Source: UBA4877 sp002399285 (GTDB lineage Bacteria > Bacillota > Thermoanaerobacteria > Thermoanaerobacterales > UBA4877). Taken from it: a stretch of DNA of 64,000 nt. A program made the position numbers and the translations under genes. The notes under the pieces are model-generated. The model saw only the letters and a list, made by a program, of their open reading frames with translations. It made no database searches and had not been told where the DNA came from. Positions within the stretch are counted from its first letter, which is position 1. The number at the start of each line of letters is the position of its first letter. This document shows, one piece after another, positions 32,524 through 40,906 of the stretch. Location: positions 68,554-132,553 of the forward strand of contig DAIPGN010000004.1 of the NCBI GenBank assembly GCA_036771835.1. The letters are read 5' to 3'.

Positions 32524-32823
32524 ATGGCAAACGCACACAAGACGGAAGGACTGGAGCAGTTCCTCATTTGGCTTAGGGAGGACATAGCCGGAGAGATCGA
32601 CGCTATGGACAACTATCAGTATCACATAGACGCCATCGACGTACCGGAAATAAAGGAGATACTGTCGCACATAAGGGATGAGGAAAAGGAACATTTAGCT
32701 GAGCTTACCGATCTCTTGAGAAGATATGATAAGACACAGAACGATAAATTTGAAGAGGACGCCTTCGAAGGCGGAACAAGTTCCGAAGAGGCTTCCAAAG
32801 GCTTTACGGTAGGAAAAGCCTGA
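32524..32823 (+). CDS. Encapsulated ferritin-like protein (EncFtn) with cargo-loading tail
   Basis: A 99-residue EncFtn-type protein. Glu24, Glu54 and His57 (GEIDAMD and DEEKEH) have the 30-and-3 spacing of the ferroxidase ligands in known EncFtn proteins, which assemble as ring-like decamers and oxidise Fe2+ inside encapsulins. Residues 75-92 form an acidic, Ser/Gly linker and the last residues GFTVGKA fit a shortened cargo-loading peptide. The start follows the shell stop directly, with AAGGGGG inside the shell gene. The order shell then cargo is the reverse of that in the best-studied EncFtn loci. Confidence 0.92.
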   Translation: MANAHKTEGLEQFLIWLREDIAGEIDAMDNYQYHIDAIDVPEIKEILSHIRDEEKEHLAELTDLLRRYDKTQNDKFEEDAFEGGTSSEEASKGFTVGKA

Positions 32824-32847
32824 TCTATAGCAGATAAAGATATTCGC

Positions 32848-32884
32848 AGCCGCGCCCCGTATTACAACGGGGTGCGGCTTTTTG
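32848..32884 (+). terminator. Intrinsic terminator of the encapsulin operon
   Basis: AGCCGCGCCCCGT (32848-32860) pairs with ACGGGGTGCGGCT (32867-32879) with one mismatch, followed by TTTTTG, 25 bp after the EncFtn stop. Confidence 0.92.
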
Positions 32885-32937
32885 TATCCCCACCAAGCAA
32901 TCATGTGGGATCTTAACCGCAAGTTGTCATTGCTTTT

Positions 32938-33032
32938 AAAAGTTTTGCGGTTTTTAATCGCAAAACTTTTTTATTTCCTGACCTTTTACGAGTATGATCC
33001 GCAAAACTGTTTGACTTCCTAACTTTTTGGGG
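32938..33032. repeat. AT-rich inverted repeat and imperfect direct repeats
   Basis: AAAAGTTTTGCG (32938-32949) pairs perfectly with CGCAAAACTTTT (32959-32970) and is followed by a T-run, giving a second terminator-like hairpin. The right arm begins a unit (CGCAAAACTTTTTTATTTCC) that recurs imperfectly from about 33001 (CGCAAAACTGTTTGACTTCC) roughly 42 bp later. It directly precedes the DUF4143 ATPase gene and may hold its promoter or operator. Confidence 0.5.
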
Positions 33033-33059
33033 ATAATATACAAGTGGGAGGCGTATAGA

Positions 33060-34268
33060 ATGATTTCCAGACCCGATTATATTAAAAAAATACTGGCATA
33101 CAGAGACACGCCCTTTGTGAAAATACTTACCGGTGTCAGGCGCTGCGGCAAATCGACCATCATGAAGATGCTGATGGATGAGCTGCTAAAGAGCGGAGTA
33201 GAACTGGAGCGCATTATCTATTACAACTTTGACTCTCTTGAATACGAGGATATGACGGGTAAAAAACTGTTTGAGGTTTTGAAAGGCCAATTGTCTTCTG
33301 TCAATAAAACCTATATATTCCTTGATGAGATCCAGGAGATAAAATCGTGGGAAAGGGTAGTGAATTCCCTGATGTCCGACTGCGACGCAGATATTTATGT
33401 CACCGGTTCAAACTCCCGGATGATGTCTTCGGAAATATCCACTTATCTGACCGGGCGTTATGTTTCATTCAGGATCTTTCCGCTTTCCTTTTCCGAATAC
33501 CTTGACTTTCGTAAAGAATACACGACGACTGGCAAACCCCATGCGGAGCTTGTCAGGTATCTCCAATTCGGCGGCTTTCCCGCGATCCATCTTCGGGAAT
33601 ACACAAAAGAGGAAGCATATACCATTGTAAAGGACATCTATAATTCAACGATCTTTACCGACATTGTAAAACGCAATAAGATAAAAAAAGTAGATCAGCT
33701 GGAACGCATTGTAAAATATACATTTGATAACGTCGGAAATACCTTCTCGGCGTCGTCGATCTCCAAGTACCTGAAAAGCGAACGGCGGACATTAGACAAC
33801 GAAACGATATATAACTATCTCAAAAACCTTGAGGGCGCTTACATCCTAAACCGTTGCCCCCGTTATGACATCAAGGGCAAGGAATTGCTCAAAACTCAGG
33901 AAAAATTTTATCTTGCCGACCCGGCGCTGCGGTACAGCATACTCGGCTATAACGCAGACAGCGCGGATGCCATGCTGGAGAATATCGTGTATTTAGAACT
34001 CGTCCGCCGCGGCTATGAAGTCTGCGTCGGAAAGTACGATAACTTTGAAGTGGATTTCGTCGCCACGAGGCGCGGTGAAAAAATCTATGTTCAGGTGGCT
34101 AAGGAAATACATTCAGAAAAAACCGCGGAGCGTGAATACGGACAGCTGCTTGATATTCGCGACAACTATCCCAAATATGTCTTGACCACGGACGATTATG
34201 CAGGCGGCAACTATCAAGGTATCCAGACCGTTCATATAGCCGATTTTCTCCTCAGTGATGAAACGTAA
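33060..34268 (+). CDS. AAA ATPase with DUF4143 domain
   Basis: A 402-residue protein of the widespread AAA_14 plus DUF4143 family. Walker A is GVRRCGKST at residues 25-33 and Walker B is in TYIFLDEIQEI. The C-terminal DUF4143 half ends in an endonuclease-like fold with the motif EVDFVATRRGEKIYVQVAKE, which recalls a PD-(D/E)XK core. Start ATG 33060 lies 9 bp after GGGAGG. The cellular role of this family is unknown; members are frequent in anaerobes and vary strongly in copy number. It stands alone between the encapsulin operon and the AbiE-type pair. Confidence 0.85.
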   Translation: MISRPDYIKKILAYRDTPFVKILTGVRRCGKSTIMKMLMDELLKSGVELERIIYYNFDSLEYEDMTGKKLFEVLKGQLSSVNKTYIFLDEIQEIKSWERVVNSLMSDCDADIYVTGSNSRMMSSEISTYLTGRYVSFRIFPLSFSEYLDFRKEYTTTGKPHAELVRYLQFGGFPAIHLREYTKEEAYTIVKDIYNSTIFTDIVKRNKIKKVDQLERIVKYTFDNVGNTFSASSISKYLKSERRTLDNETIYNYLKNLEGAYILNRCPRYDIKGKELLKTQEKFYLADPALRYSILGYNADSADAMLENIVYLELVRRGYEVCVGKYDNFEVDFVATRRGEKIYVQVAKEIHSEKTAEREYGQLLDIRDNYPKYVLTTDDYAGGNYQGIQTVHIADFLLSDET

Positions 34269-34305
34269 CTTTATGTAGCGGGAGAAGAATTGACTTTCAG
34301 TGCAT

Positions 34306-34362
34306 AAAATGATATTGTAATGGTAATAATATAAGATAAATTAGCTATTATAATATCATTTT
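34306..34362 (+). promoter_or_regulatory. Inverted repeats around the promoter of the AbiE-type antitoxin
   Basis: AAAATGATATTGTAAT (34306-34321) and ATTATAATATCATTTT (34347-34362) are inverted copies with 15 of 16 positions matching and a 25-bp spacer. The right arm contains TATAAT (34349-34354), and TTGACT (34290-34295) lies upstream of the left arm. AbiE-type antitoxins are known to repress their own operon by binding such paired inverted repeats. Confidence 0.75.
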
Positions 34363-34375
34363 GGGACGTGAGAAC

Positions 34376-35044
34376 ATGGAGCAAACAGGATATGGAGCGC
34401 ACATTGCTCGCGCAGTCAGAAGTGTGCCGTATGAAACAGCTATTGAAACCGAGGATATTGCAAAGCAGCTGGTTAAGGAATTTGCGATTCCGTACGGCCA
34501 GGCTAAGACGATAACCAATGTCAAGCTGAAACGTATGGCAGATAAAGGCAAAATTGAACGGCTTCAAAAGGGTATATACTGCCATGTAAAACAAACCGTT
34601 TTTGGCACAATGACCCCCGACATTGATCAGGTAATGTTAAAGACATTAATACTGCAAGACGGAGAGAGAATAGGCTATGAATCCGGAGCTTCCTTATTCA
34701 ACAAGCTTGGTCTGACAACCCTGACCCCTCGAAATATTGAGATCACTACCAACCGTTTTGAGGTCAAACTCCCGGAAGGCTGCCATCTCAAGCTGCAAAG
34801 GCCACATACGGCCGTGACGGGCAATAACTGGAAGTACCTGCAATTCATCGGCATCCTGGACGAACTACCGTATACGTATACCGATGTAAAAAACGCGAAA
34901 CAAATATTATTACAATATGCCAAAAAACAACAATTGGATGATTTGACTTTAATTTTCACTGCACGCAGATACTACCCGCAAAAGATTGTACTGCAGCTCA
35001 TTGATCTGCTTAGGGGGGTGGAAAATGAAACTACATCAAGATAG
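34376..35044 (+). CDS. AbiEi/DUF6088-type antitoxin
   Basis: A 222-residue protein of the type IV antitoxin group. An N-terminal winged helix (TEDIAKQLVKEFAIPYGQAKTITNVKLKRMADKGKIERLQKGIY) should bind DNA, and the larger C-terminal domain (YESGASLFNKLGLTTLTP, ITTNRFEVKLPEGCHLKLQRP) is the antitoxin part. ATG 34376 is preferred over TTG 34361. The gene overlaps the toxin remnant by 20 bp, and paired inverted repeats flank its promoter. The frame is intact, so it may still regulate even though its toxin is broken. Confidence 0.85.
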   Translation: MEQTGYGAHIARAVRSVPYETAIETEDIAKQLVKEFAIPYGQAKTITNVKLKRMADKGKIERLQKGIYCHVKQTVFGTMTPDIDQVMLKTLILQDGERIGYESGASLFNKLGLTTLTPRNIEITTNRFEVKLPEGCHLKLQRPHTAVTGNNWKYLQFIGILDELPYTYTDVKNAKQILLQYAKKQQLDDLTLIFTARRYYPQKIVLQLIDLLRGVENETTSR

Positions 35045-35746
35045 GGAAGCAGCGGCAAACGGCTATGCGGCGCTTCCCAGAACATCGGGTAAAACGCGAG
35101 AGGCCAACCTAAAAGGCAGTATAACCAGTGTATATGAATATGATCCTGTTACCATGTCGAGGCAAATGACGCACTTCAACGGTTTGGATATGTGAAGGTT
35201 GAGGCAACATCCTTTATTGTCAGCGAGCCAATAGAATCTCCTGAAATTTCGCCTTTACTCTATGCTGAGGCCACCGAGCAGCAGCGTCAAGTTCTGGAAA
35301 ACAATTATGAGATCGATCCATTCACTATAGGGGCAATCAACCTAGAACGAATATTTGCAGACAAAATATTGGCAGCAGAGTTTTATTATCGGCGCCATAT
35401 GCTGTTTGATACCGCTAAACATCTTTATGACTTGACAACGATGATGGAGCAGGACAGAATACAGAATCTGCTTGCTTCATCGGATACCTTAGTAAAAATG
35501 CTTGCATACAAGCGCAGAGAAGAAAAAGATAGAATTGGAAGCGATTTCGCCAAGAAACCGTTTTGCGAGTTTTCGCTGTTTAAGGCAATTGGCACTGACG
35601 CTGAACTTTCCGAGGTTTTTTTAAAGATGCAGGAGGTTTATATATTTTCGCAAAGTGATACCCTTTCTCCCTCAAAATTGTTGGTATACATGGACAGGCT
35701 GAAGCAAACTCTTCTTAAACTGGATGAAAATTTTGATATGACATAG
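35025..35746 (+). pseudogene. Deleted and frameshifted AbiEii-type nucleotidyltransferase toxin
   Basis: Translation starts normally at ATG 35025 (MKLHQDREA) but then jumps to a middle segment (NGYAALPRT, EANLKGSITSVYEYDP). The stretch that should carry the nucleotidyltransferase core, with its GGTSLSK-like and DxD motifs, is missing. A frameshift near 35150-35160 then moves the rest (ANDALQRFGYVKVEATSFIVSEP ... LFDTAKHLYDLTTMM) into another frame, which stays open to 35746. Both lesions remove toxin activity. Confidence 0.85.
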
Positions 35747-35854
35747 ATAATAAAGTAAAGATAAGGTAATGTTCAACAGCACATCAATGGTTCCTTACAT
35801 AAATTTGCCGCACCGAATCCCCAAGTCTGATATAATATAAATAGATCAAAACGT
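35747..35854 (+). promoter_or_regulatory. Upstream region of the AddAB-like operon
   Basis: A TATAAT at 35831-35836 is the clearest element, with TTGCCG (35805-35810) at a long 20-bp spacing. Nothing else is visible. Confidence 0.4.
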
Positions 35855-35872
35855 ATGAACGAGGTGACGCAA

Positions 35873-37822
35873 TTGACTCCGCAGCTGATAAAGGGCCCGG
35901 CCGGAAGCGGCCTGACTTCCTGTCTCATAGATAAGCTGAAAGACCTCGCCGGTAGGCAGGCTCGGACGGACGGCATACTGTTCCTTACCCTAAACAAGCC
36001 CAACATGAACAATATAAGGAAAAATACAGACCTCGAAGTGGACACCGGCATGAACATCACCACCTTCCCCAGGTTTATAACCGACGAGCTGGTGCTGTTC
36101 TGGCCGCTGGTGCTCGATAAGTGTGAGGATATATCCGTAAACCAGCCCCGGCCGGTGCTGATAGACTCGCTGACCTCCCACGACATAATGCGGCGCATTG
36201 TGGAAAAGATGCAGCTTGGCGGAGCATTCCCCGGCATACGGGCGACTTCCGACAGCATATCCCTGGAGATAATGCACAACTTCTCCCGGGCGGTGTTTTC
36301 CCTTACGGACTATCACAAAATCGCCGGCGTGCTCGCCGAGGCAAACCCCGGCAATGACCCGGCGGTATATACTGACATGCAGAAGGCTCTCGACGAATAC
36401 ATAGACATACTGCTGAAAAACGGCCTGCTAGACTACGGCTTATCAATGTATCTCTACGACAAATACCTCATCGATAATGACCTTTACCGCAGGCACATGA
36501 TAAACACATACAGATACCTGTTCGCTGATAGTCTGGAGGAGTCCGTCCCTTCCATGGTGCGCTTCATATCCACATTCCTGGAGGACTTTGACGAGGCATA
36601 CCTCACCTTCTCCACGGACGGCGGATACACATCCGTACTCGGCGCTTCGCCCGACTACGCCCTCAAGCAGCTGGAGGGCCGGTGCCGTGTGGTACACCCC
36701 GAATATACGCGCGGCTGCCCGGAGGATATGGCGGACCTGGCAGCCGCCTTGGAAAAGAATATATGCGGCGGCGGCAGCGTCAGGGCAGACACTCCCGTCC
36801 GCCTGATAGAGTGCGAATACAAGAGCGACATGGTATCCGCGGCGGTCGGCGAGGTAAAGAGGCTGGCAGCGTCCGGCTGCAGACCAGGCAATATATCCCT
36901 CATAGCCCCCTATTTGGACCCGGTCACCGAGGAGCTGCTGATCTCCGGCCTTAAGGCGCAGGGCATACCCGGCCTGGCCCTGACAAACACGGGCAGGCTG
37001 ATAGACCAGCCCTTCATAGGCACCGTAGTGACCCTGACCATGCTGGCGCACCCTTGGTGGGACATCCGCCCCAACCACAGCGAGCTGGCCGATACATTCC
37101 GGGTGTGTTTCGACATGGACCCGGTCAGGGCGTCCATACTTGCGGGAGCCGCGGAAAGCAAGAGCAGCCTCCCCCACCTCAGCCGCCGGGCCCTGATACG
37201 CATAGGATTTGCCAACAACAAGAAATACGAATCGCTGTTAGACTGGCTGGGAGGCTATACGAAGGAGATCCCCATAGACGAGTTTTTGGAAAAGCTGCTT
37301 TGGGATTATCTCATACCCCTGCCCGCCACGAGGGAAAACATCCTGTCCACCAGAATGCTGATCGACATGGCATCGGGCTATAGGAAGATAATGGAGATCA
37401 TAAGGCCCGGCCAAATATACGGAGCAGACTTTATCACATCGGTGAAGCGGGGAATAAAGGGAATGGAAATACTTAAGGAGCAGCCCGATGATGCGGTTAT
37501 CATAGCAACGCCCTTTTCATATCTTATGAACCCCGTCTCATCCAAGGCGCAGATATGGCTTGACGTCTCCGATAAGGACTGGGAAGACAGCGGCGTACGG
37601 CCGCTCTCCAACCCCTACCTGTTCGAGCCGGGATATACCGGCATATGGAACACGCGCGAGGAGGAGATGCGTTCCCTCCGCGTCCTCTGCCGCAGCACGT
37701 CAAATCTCTTGAAGCGCTGCGAGGGCAGCCTTACGGTAATAGACTGCAACCTTACCTCCGGCTTTGCCGAGCAGGACGGCATGCTGGTGAAATATCTGCA
37801 AAACACCTGCAGGATGACATAG
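35873..37822 (+). CDS. AddB-like helicase-fold protein with a degenerate Walker A
   Basis: A 649-residue protein. The N-terminal motif reads GPAGSGLTS at residues 8-16, where the P-loop Lys is replaced by Leu (residue 14), so ATP hydrolysis is unlikely. The rest resembles a UvrD/AddB-like SF1 fold with TFPRFITDELV, a later RLIDQPFIGTVVTL that recalls helicase motif IV-VI spacing, and VIIATPFSYLM. TTG 35873 is taken as start because GAGGTGA lies 5 bp before it; ATG 35855 has no RBS. It is followed after 24 bp by an intact UvrD-type helicase and then a Fe-S nuclease. It may be a structural or single-strand-scanning subunit of that complex. Confidence 0.7.
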   Translation: MTPQLIKGPAGSGLTSCLIDKLKDLAGRQARTDGILFLTLNKPNMNNIRKNTDLEVDTGMNITTFPRFITDELVLFWPLVLDKCEDISVNQPRPVLIDSLTSHDIMRRIVEKMQLGGAFPGIRATSDSISLEIMHNFSRAVFSLTDYHKIAGVLAEANPGNDPAVYTDMQKALDEYIDILLKNGLLDYGLSMYLYDKYLIDNDLYRRHMINTYRYLFADSLEESVPSMVRFISTFLEDFDEAYLTFSTDGGYTSVLGASPDYALKQLEGRCRVVHPEYTRGCPEDMADLAAALEKNICGGGSVRADTPVRLIECEYKSDMVSAAVGEVKRLAASGCRPGNISLIAPYLDPVTEELLISGLKAQGIPGLALTNTGRLIDQPFIGTVVTLTMLAHPWWDIRPNHSELADTFRVCFDMDPVRASILAGAAESKSSLPHLSRRALIRIGFANNKKYESLLDWLGGYTKEIPIDEFLEKLLWDYLIPLPATRENILSTRMLIDMASGYRKIMEIIRPGQIYGADFITSVKRGIKGMEILKEQPDDAVIIATPFSYLMNPVSSKAQIWLDVSDKDWEDSGVRPLSNPYLFEPGYTGIWNTREEEMRSLRVLCRSTSNLLKRCEGSLTVIDCNLTSGFAEQDGMLVKYLQNTCRMT

Positions 37823-37846
37823 CGGAAAGCACAGGGGGATTGCATA

Positions 37847-40012
37847 ATGAAGCTGAGAAAAGACATAGAGGAACTTATAGATTCATACCATGGCGGCGCT
37901 CTGGCCGTGCCTTCCGTACCGGGAGCGGGCAAGACCACCCTGCTCACCCATCTCACCGCCCATATCCTGACGGATCAGCCCGATTCCAGGGTGCTGATAG
38001 TCACATACATGAATTCCGCCGCAGCCAACTTCAAACAACGGATAAACGGTCTGCTCAGGGACAGCGGCATACGCTCATCCAACTACGACGTTATGACGCT
38101 GCACTCCTTAGCCTCGTCCATAATAGGCAGCGGCCCCGCGGAGCTTGGCCTGGCCAAGGACTACGAGATATTAGACGAGACGGAGTCGGCAGCGATACTC
38201 AAGGATTCTTTCGCGGCCTGGCGCTCATCCAACGCCGAGCTCTTCTTCTCCAAGCTGTTCATAAAGGAAAATGCGCAGCCGCCCCAGATAGAAAAGAACA
38301 GGGACAGGTTTGTGAAGGACTTCACCTCAGACGTGGGCCGGGCCGTCTCCATGTTCAAGGGCAATAATCTTTCCCCCGGCGAGCTGCTGCCTTATACCCG
38401 CACGCTTCCCCAGGACTCGTACCTGCGCTGGGCGGCGGAGATATACGGCATATATGAAGACAGGCTGAGGCTGCGCGGCGCGTTAGACTTCGGAGACCTG
38501 CTGATGCTGGCATACCGGCTGCTCACATCGGACCGGGAGATACTGTCGGTCTTTCGGGATAAATGGGATTACATATTTGAGGACGAGGCCCAGGATTCCA
38601 ACAAACTGCAGGAAGAGATAATGAAGCTCATCTCGGACAGGTGCGGCAATCTGGTACGGGTGGGAGACCCCAACCAGGCCATACTCTCCACATTCACCAT
38701 AGCGGACCCCAAGCAGTTCACCGATTTCATCTCATCCAACCCAAAGAGCGAGATAAAGACCTCGGGCAGGAGCTCCTTAGAAGTGATAAGGCTGGCAAAT
38801 CACTTGGTGGAATGCGCGGCGTCCATGGAAGAACTCAGTCCAGTGAAGAACGCCCTCGAGCAGCAGATGATACAGCCCGTGGAGGAAGGCGAGCCCGCCA
38901 ACCCAAGCAACCCAAAGTACGGCCTGGGCTATTATGAACCGGAAAATCAGGAAAGGGAATATGAATATATAGCCTCCCTTGCGGGCAAGTACCTTGAGCT
39001 GCACCCCGGCAAGACGTGCGCGGTGCTGCTGCGGACGAACCGGCAGGTGGAGGCCATGATGGAGATACTGCAGGACAAAGGGGTAGCAGCCGTGGAGATA
39101 TCCAACTACTCCGCGGCGAACGACGTCACCCGGAAGATATACTACTGCCTCAAGTTCATAAACCGGCCGGAGCGTTCGGATAACCTGATTGACGTCGTCA
39201 GGTATGTGCTGGCGCCGGAGATAAGCTCCGTCCACTCCATAAACATGTTTTTGCACCGGTCGGACGCCGAGGACATACTCTATCCCATGGACAAGGTGCC
39301 GTCCCTGCCCGGCGACGTTGCAAAGCAGGACGGCGACGCCTTGTATGCCGCATTAAGCAAGGCGCGGGAGCTGCTGGAGGCGGGATACATGAGGATAGAC
39401 AAGCTGATAATATACATACTCGACCTCATGAAAGCGGACGGGGAGAGCCGGGCCATAGGGGAAGCCGTGGCCGAAGAGGCGCGCAAAAGGCTGTACGACC
39501 CCGGATGGAGGATAGAGGACGTCATAGACGAACTGGGTTCCCCGCAAAACAGGTACGGCGACCTGGTAAACGTGTTCTATCAGCGCAAGGGCTTCGCGGC
39601 CAGGCCGGGCGAGGTCATGGTGCTCACCTATCACAAGGCCAAGGGCTTGGAGTGGGACAACGTCTTTATGGGCTGTGTGGAGGCCAAGGACTTCCCCCTG
39701 CTGCTCTCCCACAGCTTCATGGGCGAGACCTGGTATCTCAGAGAGGAATGGAGAAACCCATTCTCCCTCATAGAGGCGGAATACCGCAGCCTGACGGGGC
39801 AGGACGTCGGCCCGGACTTCCGCATGCAGGCCAAGCTGAACATAATAGCGGAAAACCTGCGCCTGCTGTACGTAGGCATCACCCGGGCAAAGGAAACGCT
39901 CATAATCACCGGCCACAAAAACGATTTTTATGACCAGCCGATGGATAACAGCCTGTTTGAAAAGATATTCGGCGAATTCATACGCAAGGAGAGATCGGCA
40001 TGGAAGATCTAA
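37847..40012 (+). CDS. UvrD/AddA-type SF1 helicase
   Basis: A 721-residue ATP-dependent helicase. Walker A is VPGAGKTT (Lys29), motif II is IFEDEAQDSN, motif III is GDPNQAI, motif V is TYHKAKGLEWDNVF and motif VI is LLYVGITRAKETL. These are all the core motifs of the UvrD/RecB branch. No nuclease domain is attached, unlike AddA or RecB; the nuclease is a separate gene that overlaps this one by 13 bp. It should be the motor of a DNA end-processing or DNA-defence complex with its two neighbours. Confidence 0.93.
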   Translation: MKLRKDIEELIDSYHGGALAVPSVPGAGKTTLLTHLTAHILTDQPDSRVLIVTYMNSAAANFKQRINGLLRDSGIRSSNYDVMTLHSLASSIIGSGPAELGLAKDYEILDETESAAILKDSFAAWRSSNAELFFSKLFIKENAQPPQIEKNRDRFVKDFTSDVGRAVSMFKGNNLSPGELLPYTRTLPQDSYLRWAAEIYGIYEDRLRLRGALDFGDLLMLAYRLLTSDREILSVFRDKWDYIFEDEAQDSNKLQEEIMKLISDRCGNLVRVGDPNQAILSTFTIADPKQFTDFISSNPKSEIKTSGRSSLEVIRLANHLVECAASMEELSPVKNALEQQMIQPVEEGEPANPSNPKYGLGYYEPENQEREYEYIASLAGKYLELHPGKTCAVLLRTNRQVEAMMEILQDKGVAAVEISNYSAANDVTRKIYYCLKFINRPERSDNLIDVVRYVLAPEISSVHSINMFLHRSDAEDILYPMDKVPSLPGDVAKQDGDALYAALSKARELLEAGYMRIDKLIIYILDLMKADGESRAIGEAVAEEARKRLYDPGWRIEDVIDELGSPQNRYGDLVNVFYQRKGFAARPGEVMVLTYHKAKGLEWDNVFMGCVEAKDFPLLLSHSFMGETWYLREEWRNPFSLIEAEYRSLTGQDVGPDFRMQAKLNIIAENLRLLYVGITRAKETLIITGHKNDFYDQPMDNSLFEKIFGEFIRKERSAWKI

Positions 40013-40737
40013 AGGAGATGTACTTCAGCCAGACGGCGCTCAAGACCTATCTAGACTGTCCCTATAAGTTCAGGAACAGGTATATAGACGGCCTCTACTG
40101 GAAGTACGAATCGGAGGGCATAAGACGGGGAAGCGAATTCCACCTCGACATGAAAAGGCACTATCTCGGCCTGGCCCCGTCCGGCGCAAACAAGGATATG
40201 GTGTCGCAAGCAGTAAACTTCCTGCCCATAGAGGACGGAAAGCAGTACCTTCCCGAGTATACCATAAAGTATAACGATAATACTGTGAAACTCACGGTGA
40301 GGTACGACCTGCTCGTCATAGGCGATAATATTGAGATATACGACTGGAAGACGCAAAAATCTAAGCTCAGCGCCAGCAAACTTAAAACCGATATGCAGAC
40401 GCGGCTGTACCTCTATACCATGGCGGCGGCAGGCAAAAAAATAAAACAGGATATACGGCCCTCCGATATATCCATCACCTACTTCGATCCCAGCCATCCC
40501 TCCTCACCGGTCCGCATAGACTATGACCCCTCCCGGTTCGAAAAAGACGGCATATATATATCCGGCCTGATAAGCCGCATACTCACAGACGGCGAATTCG
40601 CGCCCACCGAGGACAGAAAAAAGTGCGCATACTGCGAATACAACAGGCTGTGCAACGGCCGGCCCGTGTCCATCGAGAGCATAAACGGCTTAGGTACCGG
40701 TCTCAGCTGGGATGACGTTGAGGAAATAAGTTTTTAA
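40000..40737 (+). CDS. PD-(D/E)XK nuclease with Fe-S cluster (RecB/AddB C-terminal/Cas4 type)
   Basis: A 245-residue stand-alone nuclease. The N-terminal SQTALKTYLDCPYKFRNRY contains the first Fe-S Cys (Cys20), and the C-terminal CAYCEYNRLC gives the other three, the pattern of AddB and Cas4 4Fe-4S nucleases. Catalytic motifs are the RecB-type His in GSEFHLDMKRHY, Asp in RYDLLV, Asp and Lys in IYDWKT, and the QxxxY-like MQTRLYLYTM. It overlaps the helicase gene by 13 bp, so the products are probably made in equal amounts and act together. Confidence 0.88.
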   Translation: MEDLKEMYFSQTALKTYLDCPYKFRNRYIDGLYWKYESEGIRRGSEFHLDMKRHYLGLAPSGANKDMVSQAVNFLPIEDGKQYLPEYTIKYNDNTVKLTVRYDLLVIGDNIEIYDWKTQKSKLSASKLKTDMQTRLYLYTMAAAGKKIKQDIRPSDISITYFDPSHPSSPVRIDYDPSRFEKDGIYISGLISRILTDGEFAPTEDRKKCAYCEYNRLCNGRPVSIESINGLGTGLSWDDVEEISF

Positions 40738-40791
40738 AAACTATTTTCGACATTTTGTAAAAAAATATCTTAAATATTTCACTTTATGCTA

Positions 40792-40818
40792 TAAACTTCC
40801 TGAGACAGCTTCCGATAT
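40792..40818 (+). promoter_or_regulatory. Sigma-28 (FliA/SigD) promoter of flagellin
   Basis: TAAACTTC (40792-40799), 11 bp, then TCCGATAT (40811-40818) closely fits the sigma-28 consensus TAAAGTTT-N11-GCCGATAA. It lies about 90 bp before the flagellin start. Confidence 0.85.
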
Positions 40819-40906
40819 ATATAGACGTAGGTAAAAGAACAGTCCGGCCGGCTGTTAAACAATAATGGCATGGATGCCAAATAAATCATTTCAAGGAGGA
40901 AGTAGT

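Noticed and set aside
32938..33032. A CRISPR-like repeat array before the DUF4143 gene
   Set aside because: There are only two imperfect units and no spacer-repeat regularity or cas genes; it is an AT-rich inverted and direct repeat.
36443..37177. A 244-codon minus-strand frame inside the AddB-like gene
   Set aside because: It is a shadow of a GC-rich coding region; the plus-strand frame shows helicase-like segments and coupling to the next gene.
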